Positions 42,145 to 50,220 of a DNA stretch of 64,000 nt are shown here, in pieces (the first letter of the stretch is position 1; each line of letters begins with the position of its first letter). The notes below the pieces were generated by a model. It did no database searches, was not told the origin of the DNA, and saw nothing but the letters and a program-made list of their open reading frames with translations. The position numbers and the translations under genes are program-made. Origin of the DNA: Verrucomicrobium sp. GAS474 (GTDB lineage Bacteria > Verrucomicrobiota > Verrucomicrobiia > Methylacidiphilales > GAS474); contig NZ_LT629781.1 in NCBI RefSeq assembly GCF_900105685.1, positions 1,674,001-1,738,000 of the forward strand, given 5' to 3'.

Positions 42145-43086
42145 ATGAAAACGATTTTGGGAAACTTCACCTTCACCTTCGCCCTTCCGGCGCTCACCCT
42201 TTCCGCGCTGTTGCTGGCCGCCCCGGCCCAGGCGCAGACGACCTCGACGCAGCCCCCCGCGAATGACCCCCTCGGCGCGGTGAAGACCTCCCCCGAAGGG
42301 ATCAACAGCTACCCCGGTTTCACCCCCCCTCCCTTCAAGACCAGCGCCGAGCCCCGGACGATGAAGACCGGCTCCGAAGTCGCCGTCTTCGGCGGCATCG
42401 ATTTCATGCAGACCGGCGATTTCAAGGAAACCTACACGAGCGGCTCCGCCCGCGCCTCGTGGTGGAACACGACCCGCACCCACATGGGGACCGTCTTCGG
42501 CGCGAAGGCCGGTTACACCTGGCCCGGCCTCGGCAAGGGCGCGGGCTTCGGCAGCGAAGGCCCCGCCGAGATCGACGAGGACTCGAAGCTCGTCCTGCTC
42601 CCCTCCTTCGAGGCCGAGTTCTTCTACAGCAGCCACACCTACGAGGGCAAAGGCCCCGTCTACGGCACCGGCGGCACGGGCGTCCGGGCGGTCAACGAGA
42701 CCGACATCCGCGCCAGCATGGAGGAATATGTCCTCACGGTGAATCCCGTCCTCCGCGCGCAGGTCTGGCGCTTCCGGCCCTACGTCGGCGCGGGCGTCGG
42801 CGCAGCGCTGGTCCAGCTGAAGAACTCGTCGGTGGCCAGCAGCTATCCCCAGACCGGCTCCTACGTCAACCTGAACAACCGCCCGGCCGACCAGACCTCG
42901 ATCTGCCCGGTCGCCCAGGTCGAGGTCGGCACCGACTTCTTCATCACGAAGAGCGTCTCGATCTTCGGCGAGTATAAATTCCTCGCGCTGATCAATCCTC
43001 AGTTCCAGGGTCTCGGCGGCTTCGACTACCGTGGCGACTACGAGGGCGAGAGCATCGCGACCGCCGGTATCCGCTACCACTTCTAG
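42145..43086 (+). CDS. Outer-membrane beta-barrel protein with signal peptide
   Basis: The 313-residue protein begins with a Sec signal (MKTILGNFTFTFALPALTLSA, cleavage probably after AQA-Q near residue 31). A Pro/Gly linker of about 50 residues is followed by an eight- to ten-stranded barrel with alternating aromatic strands (SEVAVFGGIDFMQTG, LVLLPSFEAEFFYSSHTY, RFRPYVGAGVGAALVQL) and the typical C-terminal aromatic residue in GIRYHF. It resembles OmpA-transmembrane/OmpW-like barrels. The 270-bp AT-rich gap before it holds its promoter and a small hairpin (GGTCCC-GCA-GGGACC near 41950). A bidirectional terminator separates it from ppc. Confidence 0.85.
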   Translation: MKTILGNFTFTFALPALTLSALLLAAPAQAQTTSTQPPANDPLGAVKTSPEGINSYPGFTPPPFKTSAEPRTMKTGSEVAVFGGIDFMQTGDFKETYTSGSARASWWNTTRTHMGTVFGAKAGYTWPGLGKGAGFGSEGPAEIDEDSKLVLLPSFEAEFFYSSHTYEGKGPVYGTGGTGVRAVNETDIRASMEEYVLTVNPVLRAQVWRFRPYVGAGVGAALVQLKNSSVASSYPQTGSYVNLNNRPADQTSICPVAQVEVGTDFFITKSVSIFGEYKFLALINPQFQGLGGFDYRGDYEGESIATAGIRYHF

Positions 43087-43103
43087 GTTTCCGCGACGTC
43101 AGC

Positions 43104-43139
43104 AAAAAAGCCGCCGCCCTTTTCGGGCGGCGGCTTTTT
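43104..43139. terminator. Bidirectional terminator between outer-membrane protein gene and ppc
   Basis: GCCGCCGCCC-TTTTC-GGGCGGCGGC is a perfect 10-bp stem at 43110-43134, with an A-run on the left and a T-run on the right, so it can stop transcription from both converging genes. Confidence 0.93.
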
Positions 43140-43165
43140 GTTTGGCCCGTGCCGGCGTTTCCGGC

Positions 43166-46033
43166 TCAACCGGTGGTGCGGAGGCCGGAGGCGATGGCGT
43201 TGATCGAGAGCAGCAGCGAGGGGCGGAGCGCCTCGGCGGCCTCGGTGTCGCCCTTCGCCCGCAGCGCGCGCCATTCCTCGAGCAGGGTGAGCTGCTGGCG
43301 GTGGAGGACGAGGAGGGGATCGTGGCGGACCTGAAGAGTCTTCAGCATGCGGGGACGGCGCTCGGCGAAGGAGCCGCGGAAGATCTCCTCGAAGAGGACC
43401 CGCGTCCGGGTGTACTCCTTCAGGATGATCCCGACGAACTTGTCGCGGATCTTCTTGTCGGTCACCAGGGCCGAGTAGCGTTTCATGAGGTCCTCGTCGG
43501 CGCTGGCGAGGTTGGTCTCGACGTTGTTGAAGACGTAGGCGAGGAAGGGCCACGACTTCGCGTGGTCGCCGAGGGTGGCGAAGCTTGCCGGGTCTTCCTT
43601 CTTCAGCCGCTCCAGCGCGCTGCCGACGCCGTACCAGCCCGGCAGGTAGAAGCGGGACTGGGTCCAGCTGAAGACCCACGGGATCGCGCGGAGGTCGGCG
43701 AGGCTTCGCTGGCCGGTCCGCCGCGAGGGGCGGGAGCCGATGCCGCTGACCTCGAGGGCGTCGATCGGCGTCGCCTGCCCGTAGAAGGTCATGAAGTCGG
43801 GGAGCTTGAGGAAGGCCTGGTAGTTCAGGCGGCTCCATTCGGAGAGGGAGTCGAGGAGCGCGCCCGGGCGGGTCGGCTTCTTCTTCATCTTGCGCTGGCT
43901 GAGGGTGACGCCCGCCGTGCCCGCGACGAGGAGCTCGAGGTTGTACGTCGCGGTGCCCCGGTTGGCGTATTTCTGTGCGATGGTCTCCCCCTGCTCGGTG
44001 AGGCGGAGGTCGTTCTCGAGGGTCCCCTCGGGGAGGGCGGTGAGGAAGCGGTGGGTGGGGCCGGCACCGCGGCTGATGGTGCCGCCGCGGCCGTGGAAGA
44101 AGCGGATGTGGGCGTTGTTCTTCTTGCCGACCTCGACGAGGGCTTCCTGCGCCCGGTAGAGGTTCCACTGGCTCGAGAGGATGCCGCTGTCCTTGTTGCT
44201 GTCGCTGTAGCCGATCATCGCCTGCTGGGTGAGGAGCGGTTCCTTCTCCTTCTTCCCCTTCGTGGGCTTTTCGTCCTTTTCCTTCTCCGTCTTGGTCCCC
44301 TTCTGGATCAGGGCATAGGCGGTGCCGTCCTGCTGCGCCCGGAGGCTGCGGCGGGTGACGGGGTGCTGGAGGAAGTCGCCGAGGATCTGGGGGCTCCCCT
44401 TGAGGTCCTCGATGGTCTCGAAGAGGGGGACGACGGGGAGGAGGCAGACGAGGCCCTCGTCCGAGGTCCGCGCGAGGCCGACCTCGCGGGCGAGGAGATA
44501 GACGATGAGGAGGTCGGAGACGGAGCGGGTCATGCTGACGATGAGCGCGCCGATGCCGTCGGGGCCGTATTGGGCGATGTGCTTCGTGAGGACGGTGTAG
44601 CAGGCCAGCACCGCCTCGGCTTCGGGGCCGGTCGGCGCGTCGACGGGGGAGAAGGGCCGGGGGGAGGCGAGTTCCTGGTTCAGGAAGGCGAGGCGGCCCG
44701 CCTCGTCGAGCTTCAGGAAGGCGTCGCCGTCGAGGCCCGCCGCGTTCATGAGCTGGCTGAGGGCGAGCTCGTGGAAGCGGCTGTTCTGCCGGATGTCGAG
44801 GTAGGCGAGGTGGAAGCCGAAGACTTCGAGGGAACGGAGGACGGGATCGACGTCGGCGGCGGCGAGGGCCCCGGCCTCGATCTCGACGAGCGACTCGCGC
44901 AACAGGCGGAGGTCGGCGAGGAGCTGCGAGGCGTGGGTATAGCGGCCCTTCGCCTCGCTGATGCGGAGGGAGTGGTCTTCCGTCGTGTCGAGGGGGAGCT
45001 TCGCGATGACGAGGGAGACGAACTGCCGCCACGGCTCGATGGCGTTCTTCTTCAGGATCGCCTCGGAGGTCTCGTCGTCGAGGTCGGAGGCGAGCTTCTC
45101 GATCCGCCGCGCGAGGGCGGCCGGGGTCTCCTGGTGGTGGCGGGAGAGGGAGAGGGAGTGGTTCAGCTCCTCGAGCTGGCCCCGGAGGGAGACGAGCGCG
45201 CCGAGGCGCATGTCGAGGAGGGTCTCCTGCGTGACCGAGGAGGTGACGAAGGGGTGGCCGTCCCGGTCGCCGCCGACCCAGCTGCCGAAGCGGATCTGGG
45301 GGAGGGCGGTCGTCTTCTCGATCAGCTTCGGGTCGAATCCGAAGTGTTCCCACGCCGTGCGGAGGCGGAGGTCGAGCTGGGGGAGGACGTCGGGGAAGAC
45401 TTCCTTCAGATAGTGCATCATCGAGGCCCGTTCCGTCGCCACGTCGGGCTTCGTGATATAGACCTCGCCGGTCCGCCAGAGGCGTTCGAGGACGACTTCG
45501 ATCTTCTTCTCGATGTCGGCCTGCTCCGTCGCCGTCCACATCTGGTTCTCGCGCTGGAGGAGGAGGAGGTAGAGCTCGCGATGCTGCTCGAGGACGGTGG
45601 TCCGCTTCGCCTCGGTCGGGTGGGCGGTGAGGACGGGCTCGACGCGGACCTCGGGGAGGGTGGCGGCGATCTCCTCGGGCGAGAGCTTGAGCTTCTTCAG
45701 CTGGCCGAGCCACTCGCCCCACAGGCCCGATTCGGCGACGAAGCCGTACTTCGTCTCCCGCGCGCGGCGGGCCTGGGCCGAGGCGTTTTCCTCGACGATG
45801 TTCAGGAGCTGGAAGCTGATCGAGTAGGCCTGGCCGATGCTGTCGGAGAATTTCCCGATGGGGAGCTTCTTCCCCTGCCAGGGAAGGTTGTCGGCGATCT
45901 CGCCATGGCCGAGGCGCCGGAGGACGACGGCCAGGTGGTCGATGAGGAAGTAGAGGTCGCGGTCAATCTTGGAGAGACCGGCAGAGAGGACAGGATTTTT
46001 ATTCACGCCGGGTTTGTTTGTTATCTTCTTCAT
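43166..46033 (-). CDS. ppc: Phosphoenolpyruvate carboxylase
   Basis: The enzyme of about 955 residues makes oxaloacetate from PEP and bicarbonate, refilling the TCA cycle. Hallmarks are the catalytic His in VLTAHPTEAKRTT (about 140), GSWVGGDRDGHPFV, the second signature GYSDSNKDSG and the Arg/Gly-rich loop FFHGRGGTISRGAGPTHRF. The C-terminus ends INAIASGLRTTG, matching the usual x-N-T-G end with Thr for Asn. An insertion rich in Lys and Glu (KGTKTEKEKDEKPTKGKKEKE, about 595-615) precedes the GYSDSNKD loop and is unusual. Start at the ATG at 46033 gives a normal N-terminus (LSKIDRDLYFLIDHLAVVLR). In-frame ATGs at 46057 and 46135 are less likely. Confidence 0.95.
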   Translation of the reverse strand: MKKITNKPGVNKNPVLSAGLSKIDRDLYFLIDHLAVVLRRLGHGEIADNLPWQGKKLPIGKFSDSIGQAYSISFQLLNIVEENASAQARRARETKYGFVAESGLWGEWLGQLKKLKLSPEEIAATLPEVRVEPVLTAHPTEAKRTTVLEQHRELYLLLLQRENQMWTATEQADIEKKIEVVLERLWRTGEVYITKPDVATERASMMHYLKEVFPDVLPQLDLRLRTAWEHFGFDPKLIEKTTALPQIRFGSWVGGDRDGHPFVTSSVTQETLLDMRLGALVSLRGQLEELNHSLSLSRHHQETPAALARRIEKLASDLDDETSEAILKKNAIEPWRQFVSLVIAKLPLDTTEDHSLRISEAKGRYTHASQLLADLRLLRESLVEIEAGALAAADVDPVLRSLEVFGFHLAYLDIRQNSRFHELALSQLMNAAGLDGDAFLKLDEAGRLAFLNQELASPRPFSPVDAPTGPEAEAVLACYTVLTKHIAQYGPDGIGALIVSMTRSVSDLLIVYLLAREVGLARTSDEGLVCLLPVVPLFETIEDLKGSPQILGDFLQHPVTRRSLRAQQDGTAYALIQKGTKTEKEKDEKPTKGKKEKEPLLTQQAMIGYSDSNKDSGILSSQWNLYRAQEALVEVGKKNNAHIRFFHGRGGTISRGAGPTHRFLTALPEGTLENDLRLTEQGETIAQKYANRGTATYNLELLVAGTAGVTLSQRKMKKKPTRPGALLDSLSEWSRLNYQAFLKLPDFMTFYGQATPIDALEVSGIGSRPSRRTGQRSLADLRAIPWVFSWTQSRFYLPGWYGVGSALERLKKEDPASFATLGDHAKSWPFLAYVFNNVETNLASADEDLMKRYSALVTDKKIRDKFVGIILKEYTRTRVLFEEIFRGSFAERRPRMLKTLQVRHDPLLVLHRQQLTLLEEWRALRAKGDTEAAEALRPSLLLSINAIASGLRTTG

Positions 46034-46123
46034 CAGGGTTGGAAAGACAAAAGCCATCTTTGTGCCAAAATGGGTCGGCGAGGCCACATTCGGAGAGATT
46101 CGTCCCCGCGCGTCGGTCGGCCG

Positions 46124-46133
46124 GTCTATAGAC
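46124..46133. promoter_or_regulatory. Candidate operator in the ppc / PAS-receiver divergent region
   Basis: The perfect 10-bp palindrome GTCTATAGAC lies midway in the 247-bp gap between ppc and the divergent PAS-receiver gene. Its position suits a regulator site or promoter element; there is no further support. Confidence 0.25.
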
Positions 46134-46280
46134 ATTCCTCTAGTCGCTATTTTATCGCGGGGTGGATTGGGGCCTTGTCATCCCGATGGCTTTCCGCTAC
46201 GTCACTGTGAGGCGGGACGGTTATGGGTTCCCCGGGGTCGATTTTTTTCTGTCGCATACTGGAAAGATATTAGAAACGTC

Positions 46281-47033
46281 ATGTCCTCCGATTCATCGGC
46301 AGCCTTGGTGCAATCCCTCTCGGGAAGCGCGACTCCCTATTTCGTGTTGAACCACGACATGGCGATCCTCTTCGCCAATCCCGCCGCCGGGGCGCTCCTC
46401 GGCTTCGACGCCGCCGCGCTCACCGGGCAGGCGTTGAACATTCCCTTCGCCGTCGGCGTGCCGAGCGAGCTCGATATCCTCGGCGCGGGTGGCGTCGCCC
46501 TGAAAGTCCGCGTCGATGCCGAGCTCGTCTCATGGGACGGGACGCCGGTGACCCAGCTGGCGCTGACCCCCTACGCGCAGCCCGCCCCTCCCGTGCCCGC
46601 TCCGGCCCCGGCTCCCGCCCCGCAGGCGGCTCCCCGCCCTTCGGCGGGCGGCCAGGGCAACGGCGAGCGGATCCTCGTCCTGGAAGACGACCTTTCGATC
46701 GGCGACATCCAGGGCCGTATGCTCAAGTCCCTCGGCTACAACACCGAGTGGGCGAAGACCGGCGAGGAAGCCATCGAGATGTGCAAGAAGGCCCTCGGCG
46801 AGCAGAAGCCTTTTTCGGCCGGCCTCTTCGACTTGACGATCCAGGGCGGCATGGGCGGCCAGGACGCGATGAAGGCGATCCGCCAGATCGCTCCCAATCT
46901 CCGTGCCATCGCCTGCAGCGGCTATTCCGATGACGATTTCAACGCGAAGCTGCTCGCCGAAGGCTTCCACGATATTCTCCCGAAGCCGTTTCGTGCGGCG
47001 GAGTTGGGGAAGGTGTTGAAGCGGAATTTGTAG
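46281..47033 (+). CDS. PAS-like domain fused to a C-terminal receiver domain
   Basis: The 250-residue protein has an N-terminal PAS-like domain (about 15-95: ATPYFVLNHDMAILFANPAAGALLGFDAAALTG), an extended Pro/Ala-rich linker (about 96-120) and a C-terminal receiver (ERILVLEDDLSIGDIQG ... FDLTIQGGMGGQDAM ... CSGYSDDDF ... ILPKPFR). In the receiver, the acidic pair, the FDL Asp acceptor and the Lys of PKPFR are present. The receiver is last and no kinase or output domain exists, an unusual order suggesting a sensory phospho-relay or sink. It is followed directly by repeat copy E and then flagellin. Upstream it diverges from ppc. Confidence 0.85.
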   Translation: MSSDSSAALVQSLSGSATPYFVLNHDMAILFANPAAGALLGFDAAALTGQALNIPFAVGVPSELDILGAGGVALKVRVDAELVSWDGTPVTQLALTPYAQPAPPVPAPAPAPAPQAAPRPSAGGQGNGERILVLEDDLSIGDIQGRMLKSLGYNTEWAKTGEEAIEMCKKALGEQKPFSAGLFDLTIQGGMGGQDAMKAIRQIAPNLRAIACSGYSDDDFNAKLLAEGFHDILPKPFRAAELGKVLKRNL

Positions 47034-47040
47034 GGGGGTG

Positions 47041-47280
47041 CGGAGCGCCCTTCGGGGCTGGCGGGGTCAACCCTGTACAGCTGGAGGCGACCCGCTTTAT
47101 AGCCCAAGAGGGGCTTTGCCCCTCCTGGAACCTCCTGTTCTGAGGGCCTTAACTAGGCGGACGCGTTTCCCCCTGCGCCTTATCTCCTCACTGGATTAAA
47201 ATCGGATGGTTTCGGTACGCCCGAGGGTACGTACTGAAGGGGGAGCAGTACTCATGCGCCCTGACTCCTATTGGGAGAGG
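47041..47280 (-). repeat. Interspersed repeat, copy E
   Basis: A 240-bp copy in the orientation of B-D, from CGGAGCGCCCTTCGG to CTCCTATTGGGAGAGG, of the CCA/TGG subfamily (AGCCCAAGAGGGGCTTTGCCCCTCCTGGAACC). The region around 47227-47252 differs from most copies and can form GTACT ... AGTAC. It begins 7 bp after the PAS-receiver stop. Confidence 0.9.
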
Positions 47281-47568
47281 GGCGCTTGGGAGAAATTGTC
47301 TGTTCTTGTGCTGGCGCAGGGGAAGCGCATGGCCTCTCTCTCCGGCAATCCCTGTACTCTTCGACCGTTTTTCGGTTCTCTATAGCGGAATCGTCTGAAA
47401 TCGGCTTTTCGGCACAAAATACCGGTCTTGTACAGGAAAAATTTTCCTCAGAAAGATGCCGTACCTTTCTCCTTTTTTGCCTCCCGGAACTTTTTGCCGA
47501 TGCTTCGGTCGGAAAAATAAATTTATAACTCGTTTATTGTAATATACTTACAAAATATTTTAAAACTT

Positions 47569-47584
47569 TGGCATGGCCGGTGCT
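47569..47584 (+). promoter_or_regulatory. Candidate sigma-54 promoter of flagellin
   Basis: TGGCATGGCCGGTGCT matches the sigma-54 consensus TGGCACG-N4-TTGCW at 14 of 16 places, with exact spacing between the invariant GG (-24) and GC (-12). It predicts a transcript start near 47596 and a leader of about 75 nt. It is the only such match I noticed in a gene-upstream region, and flagellar genes are frequent sigma-54 targets. Confidence 0.65.
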
Positions 47585-47670
47585 GAATGGGTATCGCTGT
47601 CGAAGTTCCCAAGGCTGGGTAACGGAGACGGAAAAAGAAACATCGGAACACCAACCAACAAGGAGTAGTT

Positions 47671-48480
47671 ATGGCAGTTATTGGAACAAACATCGCCGCC
47701 CTCTCGGCGTCGAACTATCTTACGTCGAACCAAGCGGCGTTAACCAAATCGATTCAGCGCCTTTCCTCGGGCTCTCGTCTCGCCGATCCCTCGGATGACG
47801 CCGCCGGCGTCGCCGTTTCCGGCGATTTGTCCGCCCGGGTTCGTCGCTTGCAGGCCGCCGCGAACGGCGCGGGAGACATCGTTTCCTTCGCCCAGACGAC
47901 CGACGGCTTCCTCTCGACGATCCAGAACATGCTGACCCGCATGAGCGAACTGGCCCAGGAGGCGACCAACGGCGCCTTCGGCTCGTCGGATCGCGCGAAC
48001 TACCAGACCGAGTTCGCGAACCTCGTCGCCACGATGAACAACATCGCGAGCAACGCGTCGTTCAACGGAAGCCCGCTCTTCGTCACCAGCTCGATCGTCA
48101 TCGCGATCAATGCCGACGGTAACACCGACAGCATGCAGCTGACGACGATCGCCAACGCGACCAGCCTCGGCATCGACACGACCTCGATCAACACGACGAC
48201 GGCGGCGCTCAGCGCGCTCACGCTGCTCAACGCGGCGATCTCCTGCGTCACCAATCGCCGTGCGACCGTCAACGCCGACATCTCGAAATTCAACTTCTAC
48301 ATCGCCAACATCAACACGGAGCGGACGAACGTGACCTCGGCCAACAGCCGTATCGCCGACCTCGACGTGGCCGACGAAAGCGCGAACCTGGCCAAGCAGA
48401 ACATCCTGGTCCAGGCCAGCACCTCGATGCTCGCCCAGGCGAACACGAGCCAGCAGTCCGTGCTGAAGCTCCTGCAGTAA
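47671..48480 (+). CDS. Flagellin (short form)
   Basis: The 269-residue protein has the two conserved ends of flagellin: N-terminal D0/D1 helices (NIAALSASNYLTSNQAALTKSIQRLSSGSRL, then DDAAGVAVSGDLSARVRRLQ) and C-terminal D1/D0 (KFNFYIANINTERTNVTSANSRIADLDVADESANLAKQNILVQASTSMLAQANTSQQSVLKLLQ, in segments). The central domain is short, so the surface-exposed D2/D3 part is nearly absent. A Cys in LNAAISCVTNRR is unusual for a secreted filament protein. A strong AAGGAG ribosome-binding site precedes the ATG and a terminator follows. No other flagellar gene lies in the window. A sigma-54-type promoter is proposed upstream. Confidence 0.96.
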   Translation: MAVIGTNIAALSASNYLTSNQAALTKSIQRLSSGSRLADPSDDAAGVAVSGDLSARVRRLQAAANGAGDIVSFAQTTDGFLSTIQNMLTRMSELAQEATNGAFGSSDRANYQTEFANLVATMNNIASNASFNGSPLFVTSSIVIAINADGNTDSMQLTTIANATSLGIDTTSINTTTAALSALTLLNAAISCVTNRRATVNADISKFNFYIANINTERTNVTSANSRIADLDVADESANLAKQNILVQASTSMLAQANTSQQSVLKLLQ

Positions 48481-48538
48481 GCTCTTAAGAGTCTTATTGC
48501 CGGTCGTTTCGATCGTTTCTTTAGGTCTCAAAGCCGAG

Positions 48539-48586
48539 AGGCGGCATCGCTCCCATGACGGGACGCGGTGCCGCCTTTTTATTTTT
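48539..48586 (+). terminator. Terminator of flagellin
   Basis: AGGCGGCA pairs with TGCCGCCT across a loop of about 22 nt that can pair further (GTCCCGTCATGGG-type), followed by a T-rich tract, 59 bp after the flagellin stop. Confidence 0.88.
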
Positions 48587-48643
48587 CTGGCACTGGGACG
48601 CTTGGCAGAATCACGCGCCCCCTCGAGGGCAACGCCAACGCGG

Positions 48644-50026
48644 CTAAACCCCGATGGCGGCTTTCACCGGCGCGAGGATCTTCTCCGCCAACGGTGCGAG
48701 CAGCGCCTCGTCTTTCGCCTCGATCAGCAGTCGGATCTTCGGCTCGGTGCCGGAGTAGCGCAGCAGCAGCCGTCCGGCGGTGCCGAGGGTTTTCTCCGCT
48801 TCGGCGATGGCGCTTTCCAGGCCGGGGATCTCGGCGAAGGGCGTCCGGACGCGCACTTTCAAATTCACAAGAGTCTGCGGGTATTTCTTCAGCACCCGCC
48901 GCAGCTCGCTCAACGGCTTTCGGCTTTCGACGACGACGCGGAGGAGGGCGAGGGCGCTCAGGAGGCCGTCTCCGGTCGTCGCGTGTTCCTTCAGGATGAC
49001 GTGGCCCGATTGCTCGCCGCCGAAGGCGAGGCCCTCGGCGAGCATCGTTTCCAGCACGGCGCGGTCGCCGACGGCGCACCGGGCGATGCGGCCTCCCTCG
49101 GAGGCGAAGAGCTCGTCGAGGGCGAGGTTGCTCATGACGGTGGCGACCATCGCCTTGCCGGGGAGCCTCCCGGAGCGGAGGAGGTCGAGGCCGACGATGG
49201 CGAGGAGCTCGTCGCCGTCGAGGGCGCTCCCGGTCTCGTCGCAGCAGATGACGCGGTCGGCGTCGCCGTCGTGGGAGATGCCGACGCGGGCGCGGCTCTG
49301 TTTCACGAGGGCCTCGACGACCTCGGGATGGGTGCTGCCGCACCCTTCGTTGATGTTGACGCCGTCGGGCGCGTCGTGCGCGACGATCACCTCGGCGCCG
49401 AGGGCGCGGAGGACGGCGGGGGAGGTCTGGTAGGAGGCCCCGTTCGCCGCGTCGAGGGCGATCTTCAGGCCCTTCAGCGGGAGGGCGGCGGGATCGTGGG
49501 GCCAGGAGGCGACGATCGCCCGTTCGTAGAGGGACGTCGCCGTTTCCCCGGCGCGGAGGGGAAGGAGGCGGCCGAGGCCGTTGCCTTCGGGACGGGGGAG
49601 GGGACGGCCGTCGAGGAGGCCCGCCTCGATCTCGGCTTCGAGGGCGTCATCGCACTTGTAGCCGGTGCCCTGGAAGATTTTGAGGCCGTTGTCGGCGAAG
49701 GGATTGTGGGAGGCGCTGATGACGACGGCGGCGGCGGCGCCGAATTGCCGGACGAGGAGGGCGACGCCGGGGGTGGGGAGGACGCCGAGGAGGGTGGCGT
49801 CGGCCCCGTGGGAGAGGAGGCCGGAGAGGAGGGCGGCCTCGAGCATCGGGCCGGAGAGGCGGGTGTCCCGCCCGATGAGGACGCGGGGGCGGGCTCCGGG
49901 CGCGAGGTTCCGCCCGAAGACCGTGGCCATGAGGCCGCCGAGGCGGAAGGCGACTTCGGGGGTGATGGGATCGACGTTGGCGACGCCGCGGATGCCGTCG
50001 GTGCCGAAGAGTTTCTGCTGGGTCAT
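48644..50026 (-). CDS. glmM: Phosphoglucosamine mutase
   Basis: The 460-residue enzyme interconverts glucosamine-6-phosphate and glucosamine-1-phosphate, on the route to UDP-GlcNAc. It has KLFGTDGIRGVAN at the N-terminus, the active Ser in VVISASHNPFADNGLKIF (S106), the metal-binding DGDADR loop (about 240), the sugar-specificity GGEQSGHVI and the phosphate-binding RYSGTEPKIRLLIEA. The ATG at 50026 is the natural start, MTQQKLFGTDG. It is the last gene of folP-cdaA-stub-glmM. The cdaA-glmM link is widely conserved because GlmM can bind and inhibit CdaA. The region beyond its stop converges on flagellin. Confidence 0.97.
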   Translation of the reverse strand: MTQQKLFGTDGIRGVANVDPITPEVAFRLGGLMATVFGRNLAPGARPRVLIGRDTRLSGPMLEAALLSGLLSHGADATLLGVLPTPGVALLVRQFGAAAAVVISASHNPFADNGLKIFQGTGYKCDDALEAEIEAGLLDGRPLPRPEGNGLGRLLPLRAGETATSLYERAIVASWPHDPAALPLKGLKIALDAANGASYQTSPAVLRALGAEVIVAHDAPDGVNINEGCGSTHPEVVEALVKQSRARVGISHDGDADRVICCDETGSALDGDELLAIVGLDLLRSGRLPGKAMVATVMSNLALDELFASEGGRIARCAVGDRAVLETMLAEGLAFGGEQSGHVILKEHATTGDGLLSALALLRVVVESRKPLSELRRVLKKYPQTLVNLKVRVRTPFAEIPGLESAIAEAEKTLGTAGRLLLRYSGTEPKIRLLIEAKDEALLAPLAEKILAPVKAAIGV

Positions 50027-50037
50027 GGAATCAGGAA

Positions 50038-50202
50038 TCAGGGAAGGGGAAGCGGGGGGACGGCGGGGAGGCCGGTGGCGTCGAGCCAGGCGCGGTGGAT
50101 GGCCCCGGGCTCGATCTGCTCCTTGAGGATGATCCAGATGGCGACGGCGAGGAGGAGGCAGACTCCCTTTTGACGCCAGTTCACGAAGAAAAAGTTTCTC
50201 AT
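50038..50202 (-). CDS. Single-helix membrane peptide between cdaA and glmM (possible truncated CdaR)
   Basis: A 54-codon frame starts at the ATG at 50202, 18 bp after cdaA, and stops 11 bp before glmM. It encodes MRNFFFVNWRQKGVCLLLAV, continuing AIWIILKEQ, then a Pro-rich tail (GLPAVPPLPLP). A short polar head with Asn-Trp followed by one hydrophobic helix is just how CdaR (YbbR) proteins begin, and CdaR normally lies between cdaA and glmM as the membrane regulator of the diadenylate cyclase. All YbbR repeats are missing. It may be a minimal regulator or a remnant. Operon position and tight spacing argue for a real gene. Confidence 0.65.
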   Translation of the reverse strand: MRNFFFVNWRQKGVCLLLAVAIWIILKEQIEPGAIHRAWLDATGLPAVPPLPLP

Positions 50203-50220
50203 GGGATTGGGGGAGCGGGA

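Larger units (their letters stand above)
47034..47670 (+). other. Gap before flagellin: repeat copy E then AT-rich promoter region
   Basis: The first 247 bp are repeat copy E (next entry). One array sub-unit (CGCTTGGGAGAAAT) follows at about 47283. From 47300 to 47568 no gene or clear repeat is seen, and the sequence becomes very AT-rich (for example AATATACTTACAAAATATTT), as expected upstream of a strong promoter. The sigma-54 candidate and the untranslated leader of flagellin complete the gap. Confidence 0.6.
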
